From: Microvelia longipes
Taxonomy: Eukaryota > Arthropoda > Insecta > Hemiptera > Veliidae
Direction: 5' to 3'
Length of the DNA stretch: 64,000 nucleotides
NCBI GenBank assembly: GCA_018340805.1
Contig: JACMZG010000008.1
Coordinates: forward strand, 26,401,119-26,465,118
Positions 47,990 to 57,739 of this stretch are shown here, in pieces. The position numbers and the translations under genes were made by a program. A model generated the notes under the pieces. That model was not told where the DNA came from, ran no database searches, and saw nothing but the letters and a program-made list of their open reading frames with translations. Every line of letters begins with the position of its first letter. The first letter of the stretch is position 1.

Positions 47990-48427
47990 CCTGAACTCAC
48001 TCTGACCTTCAGAGTGAAGTGGGTTCATCACAGAGTGGGACATGACATTATGTCGAGCCATCAAGTATGACGAATGTCGAATGATGGAACAGTTCCCAGA
48101 TGTAGCATTGCATTTTGCTTGTTACATTTCCTTGGTGTCTCTCGCACAATTATATTGTGTCAACTATTCATGTTTTGCAAAACTCGGTAGTATCAATGAT
48201 ATATGATAAAGTATAAGAGATTCAATACTGTTTCAGCTCATTCACTTAATTTTGCCGATTATTCTGATCTACATGGTTTTCGAGGCCTTAAACAAAATCC
48301 ATTCCTTATTTATTATTAATGTTTTAATATGTATTATCTATTGTAAATGTTTGTAAAATGTTTGTAAAATGTTTTTGCAATTTTTACACATAATAATAAC
48401 AAAATTGTTGTATTTGCTGTGTTGCAG

Positions 48428-48587
48428 GTTTTGTATGAAGCAAATTCGAGGATATCCTAAACTAAGGCACGTAAAGCTCGGCTGCCAGTTATTTGGATTG
48501 GCTGGTTATTATGCTTTAGTGTTGAGAGCTAGTCAAAATCAATCATCTATAATTATCGGTTCTACTCAACCTCAGACTGCCCTTAAG
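48428..48587 (+). pseudogene. Host gene exon C, copy 1 (2-bp deletion)
   Basis: This is the same exon as 52112-52273 but 160 nt instead of 162. GAAGAGCAAATTC in copy 2 is GAAGCAAATTC here, which shifts the frame after four codons. The acceptor (TGTTGCAG) and donor (AAG|GTAATC) are conserved. Because it lies in a probable assembly duplication, the deletion is more likely a read error or allele artefact than a genuine second exon. Confidence 0.8.
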
Positions 48588-50253
48588 GTAATCTATTAAC
48601 TCTATTGATTAATTAAACTAGAATTGGTCTATTATTACATCATTGTTGTAAAAAGTTGATGTTAAATATGTTACAATATATGTTAAAAAAAACAACAACT
48701 CAAGTATTACGTTCTGCTATTTAAGATGTCATATAAGTAGCGTCTTGTTTCCATGCCGAGATTTTATTTAGTTCAATAATATTTGCTTAATAGTTTAAGC
48801 GAATCCGTGCTTAGTTTTTATAATATAGGACAAGAAAACAGTTCCAGATTAGGTAGCTTGATTCTAAAAAATAACTCTTGAATAGTAGAACTAAGAGTGA
48901 GACAGACATTCATAGTTATGTAGAATCTTCTATAATGACACTTGTTGAATGTCAATTGATGATTTATAGAACAAACCGCTGACATTGTCGCATTGCATTA
49001 TAACTACGAAGTATAGTAACTATGCAAATATAGCTTTTTTATCAGTTTTCAGGTCTCTGGTGAAAAGGGGTGTTAAGACCTTTTAAATTATATTGAAACC
49101 CCCCAAAAGCCTTTTATGGGCACTAGTCAGACAGCACTCTTCGTTGTTTGATGTGTGGAAAAATTTCTTTGTTCTGTTTTAGCTTTCGCTTCATGATTAT
49201 TTGCATAGTTTGTCTGTTGCAACATATGCTATACTCGAATGTGTCTTAATATTTATAACGATTCATTTAATTGTAATATATAATTTGTCCAAAGTATCAT
49301 ATGTATTACGCGTAGCGTAGGAAATTGTATCCTTTCATCCAACTGACATTCTAAAGACTAAATAATCTTATAAAAGCTAATCCTTCTTATTTAAATTTTA
49401 AATTCATTCTCATTTTATCAAAGTAAATTAGGTTTTATCTTTAAATAAAGGAAAAAGGCGTTGAAAAGAATGTTTTAAAATTTAAAATTGGTTACTAAGA
49501 CCTGAGCTTAAGTCGAGTACTCGGAGACATTTTCTATCTAATTTATCTTAATTCAAGCTTCTTTTTCTCGCTTCTTATTCTTGCTTTTAAAACATTTCTT
49601 AGATGGATCATCACTTCTTTATTTAATTCTTCAGACATTTTCAGTTTATCCTCAAATTTTAAATATTTTATAATATCCTTGAATAGCTCAAGAATGAGGA
49701 AAAATCCACAACAGCTATAAAATAAATTATTTAATTAATAATTCCGTGAACTTGTTTAAAAATAACTGATTAGTATTATATAGGAGTTTTCAAATTTGAT
49801 CAAAGTTTATCGTTTTAAAACCTCTGAATTAATTTGGTCTGTTTCTAAAATTTATCAGAAGGGGACAAACAAACTTTGATCTAATCAGGTTAGAAATGAA
49901 TTTGGTTATTTTTAGAAAATACATTATATTTATTTCTTTTAGCTTGTAATTGTAAATATTAAAGATTTTTTAAAAATTGACGTTAAAAACAACATTTATT
50001 TAAAGTTGATTTTCAAAAAGGTTTTCAAAAACATAATAATTCATTACTAAGTATTTATTTAGCAAGTAATTAAAAGAACCGATAGTTAATTACTGTTAAA
50101 AATGACTTGCATTATTTATGTTAATAAAACTAATGAATTAGTTAAATAAATAATGATCATGATAAACATAAAATGACAAAATGGTTATACGATTTTTTTT
50201 AAAATAAGAACTCCCAGTGTAAACATTTGTAATAGAATTATCAAAATCTTAGT

Positions 50254-50893
50254 TTAAATGAAAAACCTTAAAACTACTGATCTCGCGGTGTGACCCTTCG
50301 TTCTACATCGGAAACAGGTTGAGTTTTTAAAGTAACATCTCGTTTCTTCATGATTTTTCTTACCGCAACGAAAACATGGTTTAAATTCTTTTGAATTTCG
50401 ACTTTATATTTTCCTTGACCGCCATAATTTCTTGTCTTTGAAAATTGTTTTGACATTTGCCTAATGTACACGAAGCTACTTTGTTGGCTTCGTAAACGTT
50501 TGCTAACTCTATAGCTCTCATATACGTTAGGTCTTTAGTGTTAAGCAGTTTCAACCTTATTTCATCACTTTTAACCCCTGTAATATATTGTGTACATAAA
50601 GCTTCTTGTAGCCAATTCTGAGGAAATTTACATGTACGCGCTAGCTTGTTTAGTGCTCCCTCGAAGTCTCGCAAAGTTTCGTGCTCGCTCTGAACTCTTT
50701 TATGAAAATTTAACCTTTCAGCAAATTTGTTAGGTTCTGAATGAAAAAAAACTCTCCAGCATCCCTAATGCCGACTCAAAATCTTTGTCTTCCGGGGTTT
50801 CCGGCTCACACAAGTCGCACAATTTTTCATATGTTACCTCGTCTAAACTAGACAATAAAGCTAACAGCCAGCTTTCTTCTGGAACTTTGTAGA
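50254..50893 (-). pseudogene. Ty3/gypsy (Mag-like) gag fragment, copy 1
   Basis: Minus-strand gag of an LTR retrotransposon. The capsid-like segments FEGALNKLARTCKFPQNW and YITGVKSDEIRLKLLNT lead to two zinc knuckles. The first is CFRCGKKNHEETRC (CX2CX4HX4C). The second, CFRCRTKGHTARS, lacks its final cysteine. The frame is interrupted by small indels. The N-terminal part is cut off at the duplication junction. Confidence 0.85.
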
Positions 50894-51330
50894 GGTATAA
50901 GANATGCAAATTTCTAATTTATTTCCTAAAAACCTTAAATGTTTTGTTTGAACAGAGTTCAGCACTAATGGATACAGAACATAGATTTAAGCAAAAACAG
51001 TTAACTCCATTAATATTCATATTTCTTATCATATTTTATATAAGTACGTTAAGAATGAGGTTTTGTTCTTAATGATCATGATTAGATATTTAGAATAAAA
51101 TGGGCATGGGCTTAACCACCTTAGTTGTGAATAGCCTCACAAAACATTGAAAAAAAATAAAATGCATAAACCTAATTTATACTATCTGGAGGCACTACCT
51201 CCAAAAATATGACATTTTTTATTAAGCATATTAATAATATGTCAAAGATGATTAAATATTTGACACAATATAATTGTGCCATCATTCGACATTCGTCATC
51301 ATTGATGGCTCGACACAATGTCATGTCCCA

Positions 51331-51371
51331 CTCTGTTTCGTTACGTCTAACTCATTAAGGCACCGACAGAG
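51331..51371 (-). ncRNA. Hammerhead ribozyme remnant (core mutated)
   Basis: Counterpart of 47637-47677. The catalytic box reads TTAATGA, with two core changes. Stem II, GAAA and stem III are conserved. Confidence 0.65.
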
Positions 51372-51647
51372 CCTGAACTCACACTGACCTTCAATTAATT
51401 CCGAAGAATATAATGTGAAGTACTTACCAGAGACGAGCGGTGCTCTCTTACCGCCATCATGCATGGCAAGCAAAACATATATCATTTTGATACTACCGAG
51501 TTTTGCAAAACATGAATAGTTGACACAATATAATTGTGCGAGAGACACCAAGGAAATGTAACAAGCAAAATGCAATGCTACATCTGGGAAATGTTCCATA
51601 ATTCGACATTCGTCATACTTGATGGCTCGACATAATGTCATGTCCCA

Positions 51648-51688
51648 CTCTGTTTCGTTACGTCTAACTCATCAGGGCGCCAACAGAG
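51648..51688 (-). ncRNA. Hammerhead ribozyme, GUU-triplet variant
   Basis: All core boxes (CTGATGA, GAAA) and stems II and III are intact. The cleavage triplet is GTT instead of GTC. GUU is a weaker but permitted NUH triplet in hammerheads. Confidence 0.75.
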
Positions 51689-52111
51689 CCTGAACTCACT
51701 CTGACCTTCAGAGTGAAGTGGGTTCATCACAGAGTGGGACATGACATTATGTCGAGCCATCAAGTATGACGAATGTCGAATGATGGAACAGTTCCCAGAT
51801 GTAGCATTGCATTTTGCTTGTTACATTTCCTTGGTGGCTCTCGCACAATTATATTGTGTCAACTATTCATGTTTTGCAAAACTCGGTAGTATCAAATGAT
51901 ATATGATAAAGTATAAGAGATTCAATACTGTTTCAGCTCATTCACTTAATTTTGCCGATTATTCTGATCTACATGGTTTTCGAGGCCTTAAACAAAATCC
52001 ATTCCTTATTTATTATTAATGTTTTAATATGTATTATCTATTGTTTATTATCTTTGTTTTTGCAATTTTTACACATAATAATAACAAAATTGTTGTATTG
52101 CTGTGTTGCAG

Positions 52112-52273
52112 GTTTTGTATGAAGAGCAAATTCGAGGATATCCTAAACTAAGGCACGTAAAGCTCGGCTGCCAGTTATTTGGATTGGCTGGTTATTATGC
52201 TTTAGTGTTGAGAGCTAGTCAAAATCAATCATCTATAATTATCGGTTCTACTCAACCTCAGACTGCCCTTAAG
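52112..52273 (+). CDS. Host gene internal exon C (intact copy)
   Basis: A 162-nt exon (54 codons, phase 0 at both ends) between TGTGTTGCAG and AAG|GTAATC. It encodes VLYEEQIRGYPKLRHVKLGC, then QLFGLAGYYALVLRASQNQS, then SIIIGSTQPQTALK. It appears to close the beta module opened in exon B. The KLGC..FG..GYYALVLRA pattern looks like the last strands of an Ig- or CUB-like sandwich, with one cysteine and one sequon (NQS). From memory it resembles the corresponding stretch of vertebrate THSD1 (FGC.. then VTVVLK); if so, a thrombospondin type 1 repeat and a membrane segment would follow downstream. No later exon is recognisable in the remaining 11.7 kb, so intron 3 is also long. Confidence 0.87.
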
Positions 52274-53941
52274 GTAATCTATTAACTCTATTGATTAATT
52301 AAACTAGAATTGGTTTATTATTGCATCATTGTTGTAAAAATTTGATGTTAAAATATGTTACAATATATGTTAAAAAAACAACAACTCAAGTATTAAGTTC
52401 CGCTATTTTAAGATGTCATATAAGTAGCGTCTTGTTTCCATGCCGAGATTTTATTTAGTTCAATAATATTTGCTTAATAGTTTAAGCGAATCCGTGCTTA
52501 GTTTTTATAATATAGGACAAGAAAACAGTTCCAGATTAGGTAGCTTGATTCTAAAAAATAACTCTTGAATAGTACAACTAAGAGTGAGACAGACATTCAT
52601 AGTTATGTAGAATCTTCTATAATGACACTTGTTGAATGTCAATTGATGATTTATAGAACAAACCGCTGACATTGTCGCATTGCATTATAACTACGAAGTA
52701 TAGTAACTATGCAAATATAGCTTTTTTATCAGTTTTCAGGTCTCTGGTGAAAAGGGGTGTTAAGACCTTTTAAATTATATTGAAACCCCCCAAAAGCCTT
52801 TTATGGGCACTAGTCAGACAGCACTCTTCGTTGTTTGATGTGTGGAAAAATTTCTTTGTTCTGTTTTAGCTTTCGCTTCATGATTATTTGCATAGTTTGT
52901 CTGTTGCAACATATGCTATACTCGAATGTGTCTTAATATTTATAACGATTCATTTAATTGTAATATATAATTTGTCCAAAGTATCATATGTATTACGCGT
53001 AGCGTAGGAAATTGTATCCTTTCATCCAACTGACATTCTAAAGACTAAATAATCTTATAAAAGCTAATCCTTCTTATTTAAATTTTAAATTCATTCTCAT
53101 TTTATCAAAGTAAATTAGGTTTTATCTTTAAATAAAGGAAAAAGGCGTTGAAAAGAATGTTTTAAAATTTAAAATTGGTTACTAAGACCTGAGCTTAAGT
53201 CGAGTACTCGGAGACATTTTCTATCTAATTTATCTTAATTCAAGCTTCTTTTTCTCGCTTCTTATTCTTGCTTTTAAAACATTTCTTAGATGGATCATCA
53301 CTTCTTTATTTAATTCTTCAGACATTTTCAGTTTATCCTCAAATTTTAAATATTTTATAATATCCTTGAATAGCTCAAGAATGAGGAAAAATCCACAACA
53401 GCTATAAAAAAATTATTTAATTAATAATTCCGTGAACTTGTTTAAAAATAACTGATTAGTATTATATAGGAGTTTTCAAATTTGATCAAAGTTTATCGTT
53501 TTAAAACTCTGAATTAATTTGGTCTGTTTCTAAAATTTATCAGAAGGGGACAAACAAACTTTGAACTAATCAGGTTAGAAATGAATTTGGTTATTTTTAG
53601 AAAATACATTATATTTATTTCTTTTAGCTTGTAATTGTAAATATTAAAGATTTTTTTAAAAATTGACGTTAAAAACAACATTTATTTAAAGTTGATTTTC
53701 AAAAAGGTTTTCAAAAACATAATAATTCATTACTAAGTATTTATTTAGCAAGTAATTAAAAGAACCGATAGTTAATTACTGTTAAAAATGACTTGCATTA
53801 TTTATGTTAATAAAACTAATGAATTAGTTAAATAAATAATGATCATGATAAACATAAAATGACAAAATGGTTATACGATTTTTTTTTAAAAATAAGAACT
53901 CCCAGTGTAAACATTTGTAATAGAATTATCAAAATCTTAGT

Positions 53942-54749
53942 TTAAATGAAAAACCTTAAAACTACTGATCTCGCGGTGTGACCCTTCGTTCTACATCGGA
54001 AACAGGTTGAGTTTTTAAAGTAACATCTCGTTTCTTCATGATTTTTCTTACCGCAACGAAAACATGGTTTAAATTCTTTTGAATTTCGACTTTTATTTTC
54101 CTTGACCGCCATAATTTCTTTGTCTTGAAAATTGTTTTGACATTTGCCTAATGTACACGAAGACTTTGTTGGCTTCGTAAACGTTTGCTAACTCTATAGC
54201 TCTCATATACGTTAGGTCTTTAGTGTTGAGCAGTTTCAACCTTATTTCATCACTTTTAACCCCTGTAATATATTGTGCACATAAAGCTTCTTGTAGCCAA
54301 TTCTGAGGAAATTTACATGTACGCGCTAGCTTGTTTAGTGCTCCCTCGAAGCCTCGCAAAGTTTCGTGCTCACTCTGAACTCTTTTATGAAAATTTAACC
54401 TTTCAGCAAATTTGTTAGGTTCTGAATGAAAAAAAACTCTCCAGCATCCCTAATGCCGACTCAAAATCTTTGTCTTCCGGGGTTTCCGGCTCACACAAGT
54501 CGCACAATTTTTCATATGTTACCTCTTCTAAACTAGACAATAAAGCTAACAGCCAGCTTTCTTCTGGAACTTTGTAGAGCTTGAAACTTTTTGCAACCTT
54601 CTACAAAATATTCTCCAAACAGATTTATTTGGATCGAAAGTCGGAATTTTAAAATTTAAAGGTAACTTATCACTTACATTTTCCTGTATGCTCACCTCTT
54701 CCTGAGCACTTGCATTACTATAACTTCTCCGTCTCTAGGCATTATTGCT
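53942..54749 (-). pseudogene. Ty3/gypsy (Mag-like) gag, longer copy
   Basis: Read from about 54745 leftwards across small indels. The N-terminus has IPTFDPNKSVWRIF. Next come VPEESWLLALLSSLEEVTYE, KFAERLNFHKRVQSEHETL, FEGALNKLARTCKFPQNW and YITGVKSDEIRLKLLNT. Two zinc knuckles (CFRCGKKNHEETRC, CFRCRTKGHTAR) lead to a stop near 53942. This domain order (FDP..W entry, capsid helices, paired knuckles) is typical of Mag-lineage Ty3/gypsy Gag, which packages element RNA. No pol follows, so the element is truncated after gag. At least two frameshifts disrupt it. Confidence 0.87.
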
Positions 54750-54761
54750 TCGACTGCGCCA
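54750..54761 (-). other. Primer-binding-site-like sequence
   Basis: On the minus strand TGGCGCAGTCGA lies just upstream of gag, after TTATAG. LTR retrotransposons start reverse transcription from a tRNA whose 3' CCA pairs with TGG directly after the 5' LTR. The position and TGG start fit; the tRNA was not identified. Confidence 0.5.
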
Positions 54762-56781
54762 CTATAATAAATCTAGAAATGCTTTAATGGAACTTCATTT
54801 ATTAACTATATAACAGAACTACAATATTTCAGTAATGATTTAAAATGAATGACATGACAACAAAATGTCATCTTACTTCAAAAATTTCAGTAGAGAGACA
54901 AATGTACTTGCATAGGTAATTTATTTTTTTATTATTAATTATAGTGGGTTGTATATTTTTTTAAATTGACTTTGGATCATCAAGTTTGTTATTATATTAA
55001 CCTTTTGAAGTTACACAGCTTTAATTTAATCATGCAAAAAATCCATGTGATGCCTCTAAGTATTGCCATCATTTTATTCTTAAATGAACCAAATTTGGTA
55101 TACGCAATACTAAAACCTGCGAAATGCGTCTAACATCCTTTCGTTTCTCAATGAAAGATAAAAAATGAGTTTTTAAACATCGTTTTAGATATCAAATGAC
55201 GCTAGAGTCATTAGCATAATTTGTCGAAGGTGTGTACAAAATTTTAAGTCTCTTAATCAAATAGTTGCAGAGCAATTAGGGAAATACAAAAAAGTATGGG
55301 TAGAACTACTTTAGAGTACAACTAGAGTATTCTAATGGAGTTATACTGCTTTCTCTAATAGATTAATACCAAAATAGTCTTTTGGAGTCCTAATTGAGTA
55401 CTCTACTAAACTGCTCTACTAGAGTACTCTACTAGAGCAATAATTACCTTGTAGTTCATGTGTTAAAAGGTGATAAAACTGTATTGCATTTCCCCACTAA
55501 TAGGACTCTATTAAATTCTTTTAGTAATATATGAAATAATTATTACTTAGAGATAATTGAAATAAGATAGGTAGCAAACTTATGTTTGCATATATTTACA
55601 CAATTTATTATCTAAACATACAATTTACATCCAGTGCTTAGACGTTTTGGTGTTTCAGACGTTTTCGTGTTTTAATTTACCTATTTTTTTAAAATACTTC
55701 AAATGTTTTTTAAACCAATCATTGTTGTTCATCATGCTTTGCTATGGTGTTTTAGTTTTAATTTAGTTCTACAACCAATCTTTTTAATCAGAGTATTTTT
55801 AGAGAGGAATTTTAATCCATCAAAGTAAACGAGCCTTTAGTCTTTGTGTCCTGAGGAAGTAACCTAAAGCTTGTTCAGTGGTTTTGAGGTGAAGGGGTTG
55901 TGAATGCCTCAATCAACTAAACAGAAAGTAGAAGAGCAAGTCTCCTCACTAAACTTTAACCTCAAGAAAACTCCCTTTCCCCCGAAAGACAAGTAAACAA
56001 GCTTTTTTCAACATCAAAACTCAAATTAGTTTTTAGTCGAACAACTTTATTTATTTTAAACTTGCCAGATCTAATTAAAATTACCAAATTTTATGTAAAA
56101 TTTTTGTTTAAATATTTGCCTTTTTATTAATAATCTATTGTTTTATCTCTTTCTGGAGATAAATCTGATCTTTTGTTCGAATGAACACAAGGTGGCACTA
56201 TAGCCACTGAATAGTGGCTATAGTGCCAATTGTTAATTTCTCGAAGAAAATTGTAACATGCTACTTATAGAATAATTAAATTAAATTTAACACATAATAT
56301 CTAATATTTTTTTTAATAAACATGTAGGATACTGCGGTCTGTAGCTAATATAAACACTTAATTTATCGAGTCATAGAATTGTATGATTCTTATAGTATCG
56401 ATTTTTGTAAATTTCATTAAAAAATTTGAACTGCTATTCAATAGCAGAAGAATTGAAAAAGGAAGGAATAAAATTCAGGCTATGATAAGAAAATTTACTA
56501 ATCCATCTTTTATATAATATACAACCCTGCTTGTTATTAATCTAAATTATGAAGTTTTTGTTATCCTATTGGTTTGATTGATGCGTAATATCTCTAAGAA
56601 TGTTAAAACTTTCTGACAATCTTTTATTCAAATTTTATTATTGATTGCATTTTTGTTTCTGTAGAGCTTTGTATCAGCTGAATGTCTGAATGATGAAAGC
56701 ATGAAAAGTTGTTTTTGAACGAAATATATTTTAAAAAATAAAATAAAATATATAGTGTTTTTTCGTGAAATAATAATTTTC
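54762..56781 (+). other. Intron 3 segment, possible LTR remnant then unassigned
   Basis: The first few hundred bases may be the 5' LTR of the gag-bearing element (minus orientation; AATAAATGAAGTT on the minus strand near 54800 could be its poly(A) signal). The far LTR end is not definable without the second LTR. A run of TAGAGTACTC-type near-repeats is at about 55300-55440. The rest is unassigned AT-rich DNA. Confidence 0.4.
56194..56227. repeat. Perfect hairpin, 15-bp stem with GAAT loop
   Basis: GGCACTATAGCCACT, GAAT, then AGTGGCTATAGTGCC. No T run follows, so it does not look like an intrinsic terminator, and the context is eukaryotic. Function unknown. Confidence 0.93.
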
Positions 56782-56950
56782 TATATCATTTGATACTACC
56801 GAGTTTTGCAAAACATGAATAGTTGACACAATATAATTGTGTGAGAGACACCTAGGAAATGTAACAAGCAAAATGCAATGCTACATCTAGGAACTGTTCC
56901 ATCATTCGACATTCGTCATCATTGATGGCTCGACATAATGTCATGTCCCA

Positions 56951-56991
56951 CTCTGTTTCGTTACGTCTAACTCATCAGGGCGCCGACAGAG
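56951..56991 (-). ncRNA. Hammerhead ribozyme (type III), intact core
   Basis: Identical over 41 nt to the plus-strand copies at 57261 and 57577, on the opposite strand. Confidence 0.85.
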
Positions 56992-57260
56992 CCTGAACTC
57001 ACTCTGACCTTCAATTAATTCCGAAGAATATAATGTGAAGTACTTACCAGAGACGAGCGGTGCTCTCTTACCGCCATCATGCATGGCAAGCAAACACAAT
57101 TATATTGTGTCAACTATTCATGTTTTGCAAAACTCGGTAGTATCAAATGATATATGTTTTGCTTGCCATGCATGATGGCGGTAAGAGAGCACCGCTCGTC
57201 TCTGGTAAGCACTTCACATTATATTCTTCGGAATTAATTGAAGGTCAGAGTGAGTTCAGG

Positions 57261-57301
57261 CTCTGTCGGCGCCCTGATGAGTTAGACGTAACGAAACAGA
57301 G
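57261..57301 (+). ncRNA. Hammerhead ribozyme (type III), intact core
   Basis: In order: CTCTGT (stem III, 57261-57266), C (cleavage-site base, 57267), GGCGCC (stem I segment, 57268-57273), CTGATGA (57274-57280), GTTA-GACG-TAAC (stem II with a 4-nt loop, 57281-57292), GAAA (57293-57296) and CAGAG (57297-57301). The last A of GAAA plus CAGAG pairs perfectly with CTCTGT. A G.U pair can extend stem III by one. All invariant hammerhead positions are met, including a GUC triplet directly 5' of stem I. Predicted self-cleavage lies between 57267 and 57268. The six-base stem I is self-complementary and too short for a good intramolecular hairpin, so activity may need a dimer. Activity is inferred, not shown. 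Confidence 0.87.
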
Positions 57302-57576
57302 TGGGACATGACATTATGTCGAGCCATCAATGATGACGAATGTCGAATGATGGAACAGTTCCCAGATGTAGCATTGCATTTTGCTTGTTACATTTCCTAG
57401 GTGTCTCTCGCACAATTATATTGTGTCAACTATTCATGTTTTGCAAAACTCGGTAGTATCAAATGATATATGTTTTGCTTGCCATGCATGATGGCGGTAA
57501 GAGAGCACCGCTCGTCTCTGGTAAGTACTTCACATTATATTCTTCGGAATTAATTGAAGGTCAGAGTGAGTTCAGG

Positions 57577-57617
57577 CTCTGTCGGCGCCCTGATGAGTTA
57601 GACGTAACGAAACAGAG
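57577..57617 (+). ncRNA. Hammerhead ribozyme (type III), intact core
   Basis: Identical copy exactly one monomer (316 nt) downstream, with predicted cleavage between 57583 and 57584. A transcript of both monomers would release a 316-nt unit if both sites cut. Confidence 0.87.
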
Positions 57618-57739
57618 TGGGACATGACATTATGTCGAGCCATCAATGATGACGAATGTCGAATGATGGAACAGTTCCCAGATGTAGCATTGCATTTTGC
57701 TTGTTACATTTCCTAGGTGTCTCTCACACAATTATATTG

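Larger units (their letters stand above)
47563..48205. repeat. Hammerhead satellite cluster (two minus, one partial plus monomer)
   Basis: Two minus-oriented monomers of the 316-bp family start near 47563 and 47824. The first lacks about 58 bp after the ACACAATATAATTGTG block. They are followed by a plus-oriented partial monomer (about 48030-48205). The second minus and the plus copy form an inverted repeat with arms of about 175 bp (47782-47956 and 48030-48205). Confidence 0.9.
47201..50894. repeat. Large tandem duplication, unit 1 (~3.69 kb)
   Basis: This unit is near-identical throughout to 50895-54579. It starts GTATAAGAAATGCAAATTTC and ends TCTGGAACTTTGTAGAG. It contains, in order, the hammerhead satellite cluster, exon C copy 1, and a minus-strand gag fragment. 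Differences from unit 2 are scattered substitutions and many 1-2 base indels, often in homopolymers. Confidence 0.95.
51257..51905. repeat. Hammerhead satellite cluster, duplicated copy
   Basis: Counterpart of 47563-48205, with the same two minus monomers and one partial plus monomer in inverted arrangement. Arms are at about 51478-51653 and 51726-51905. Confidence 0.9.
50895..54579. repeat. Large tandem duplication, unit 2 (~3.69 kb)
   Basis: Second copy of 47201-50894. It begins GTATAAGANATGC, with the only single N in the window at 50903, right at the junction, and ends TTTGTAGAG before CTTGAAAC. It contains the intact version of exon C. Confidence 0.95.
56782..57727. repeat. Hammerhead satellite array: one inverted and two direct 316-bp monomers
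   Basis: A minus-oriented monomer (56782-57095, circularly permuted) is followed by two plus-oriented monomers (57096-57411 and 57412-57727), each exactly 316 bp and nearly identical. Each plus monomer starts with ACAATTATATTGTGTC and contains GCTTGCCATGCATGATGGCG, GGTCAGAGTGAGTTCAGG, the hammerhead core and GTAGCATTGCATTTTGCTTG. A final partial ACAATTATATTGTGTC ends the array. There is no protein-coding content. Confidence 0.95.

Noticed and set aside
47798..48064. Minus-strand 88-codon frame (and the related frame at 51321-51641)
   Set aside because: It lies wholly inside the inverted hammerhead-satellite monomers. The two versions differ by frame and length, as expected of chance ORFs in a repeat.
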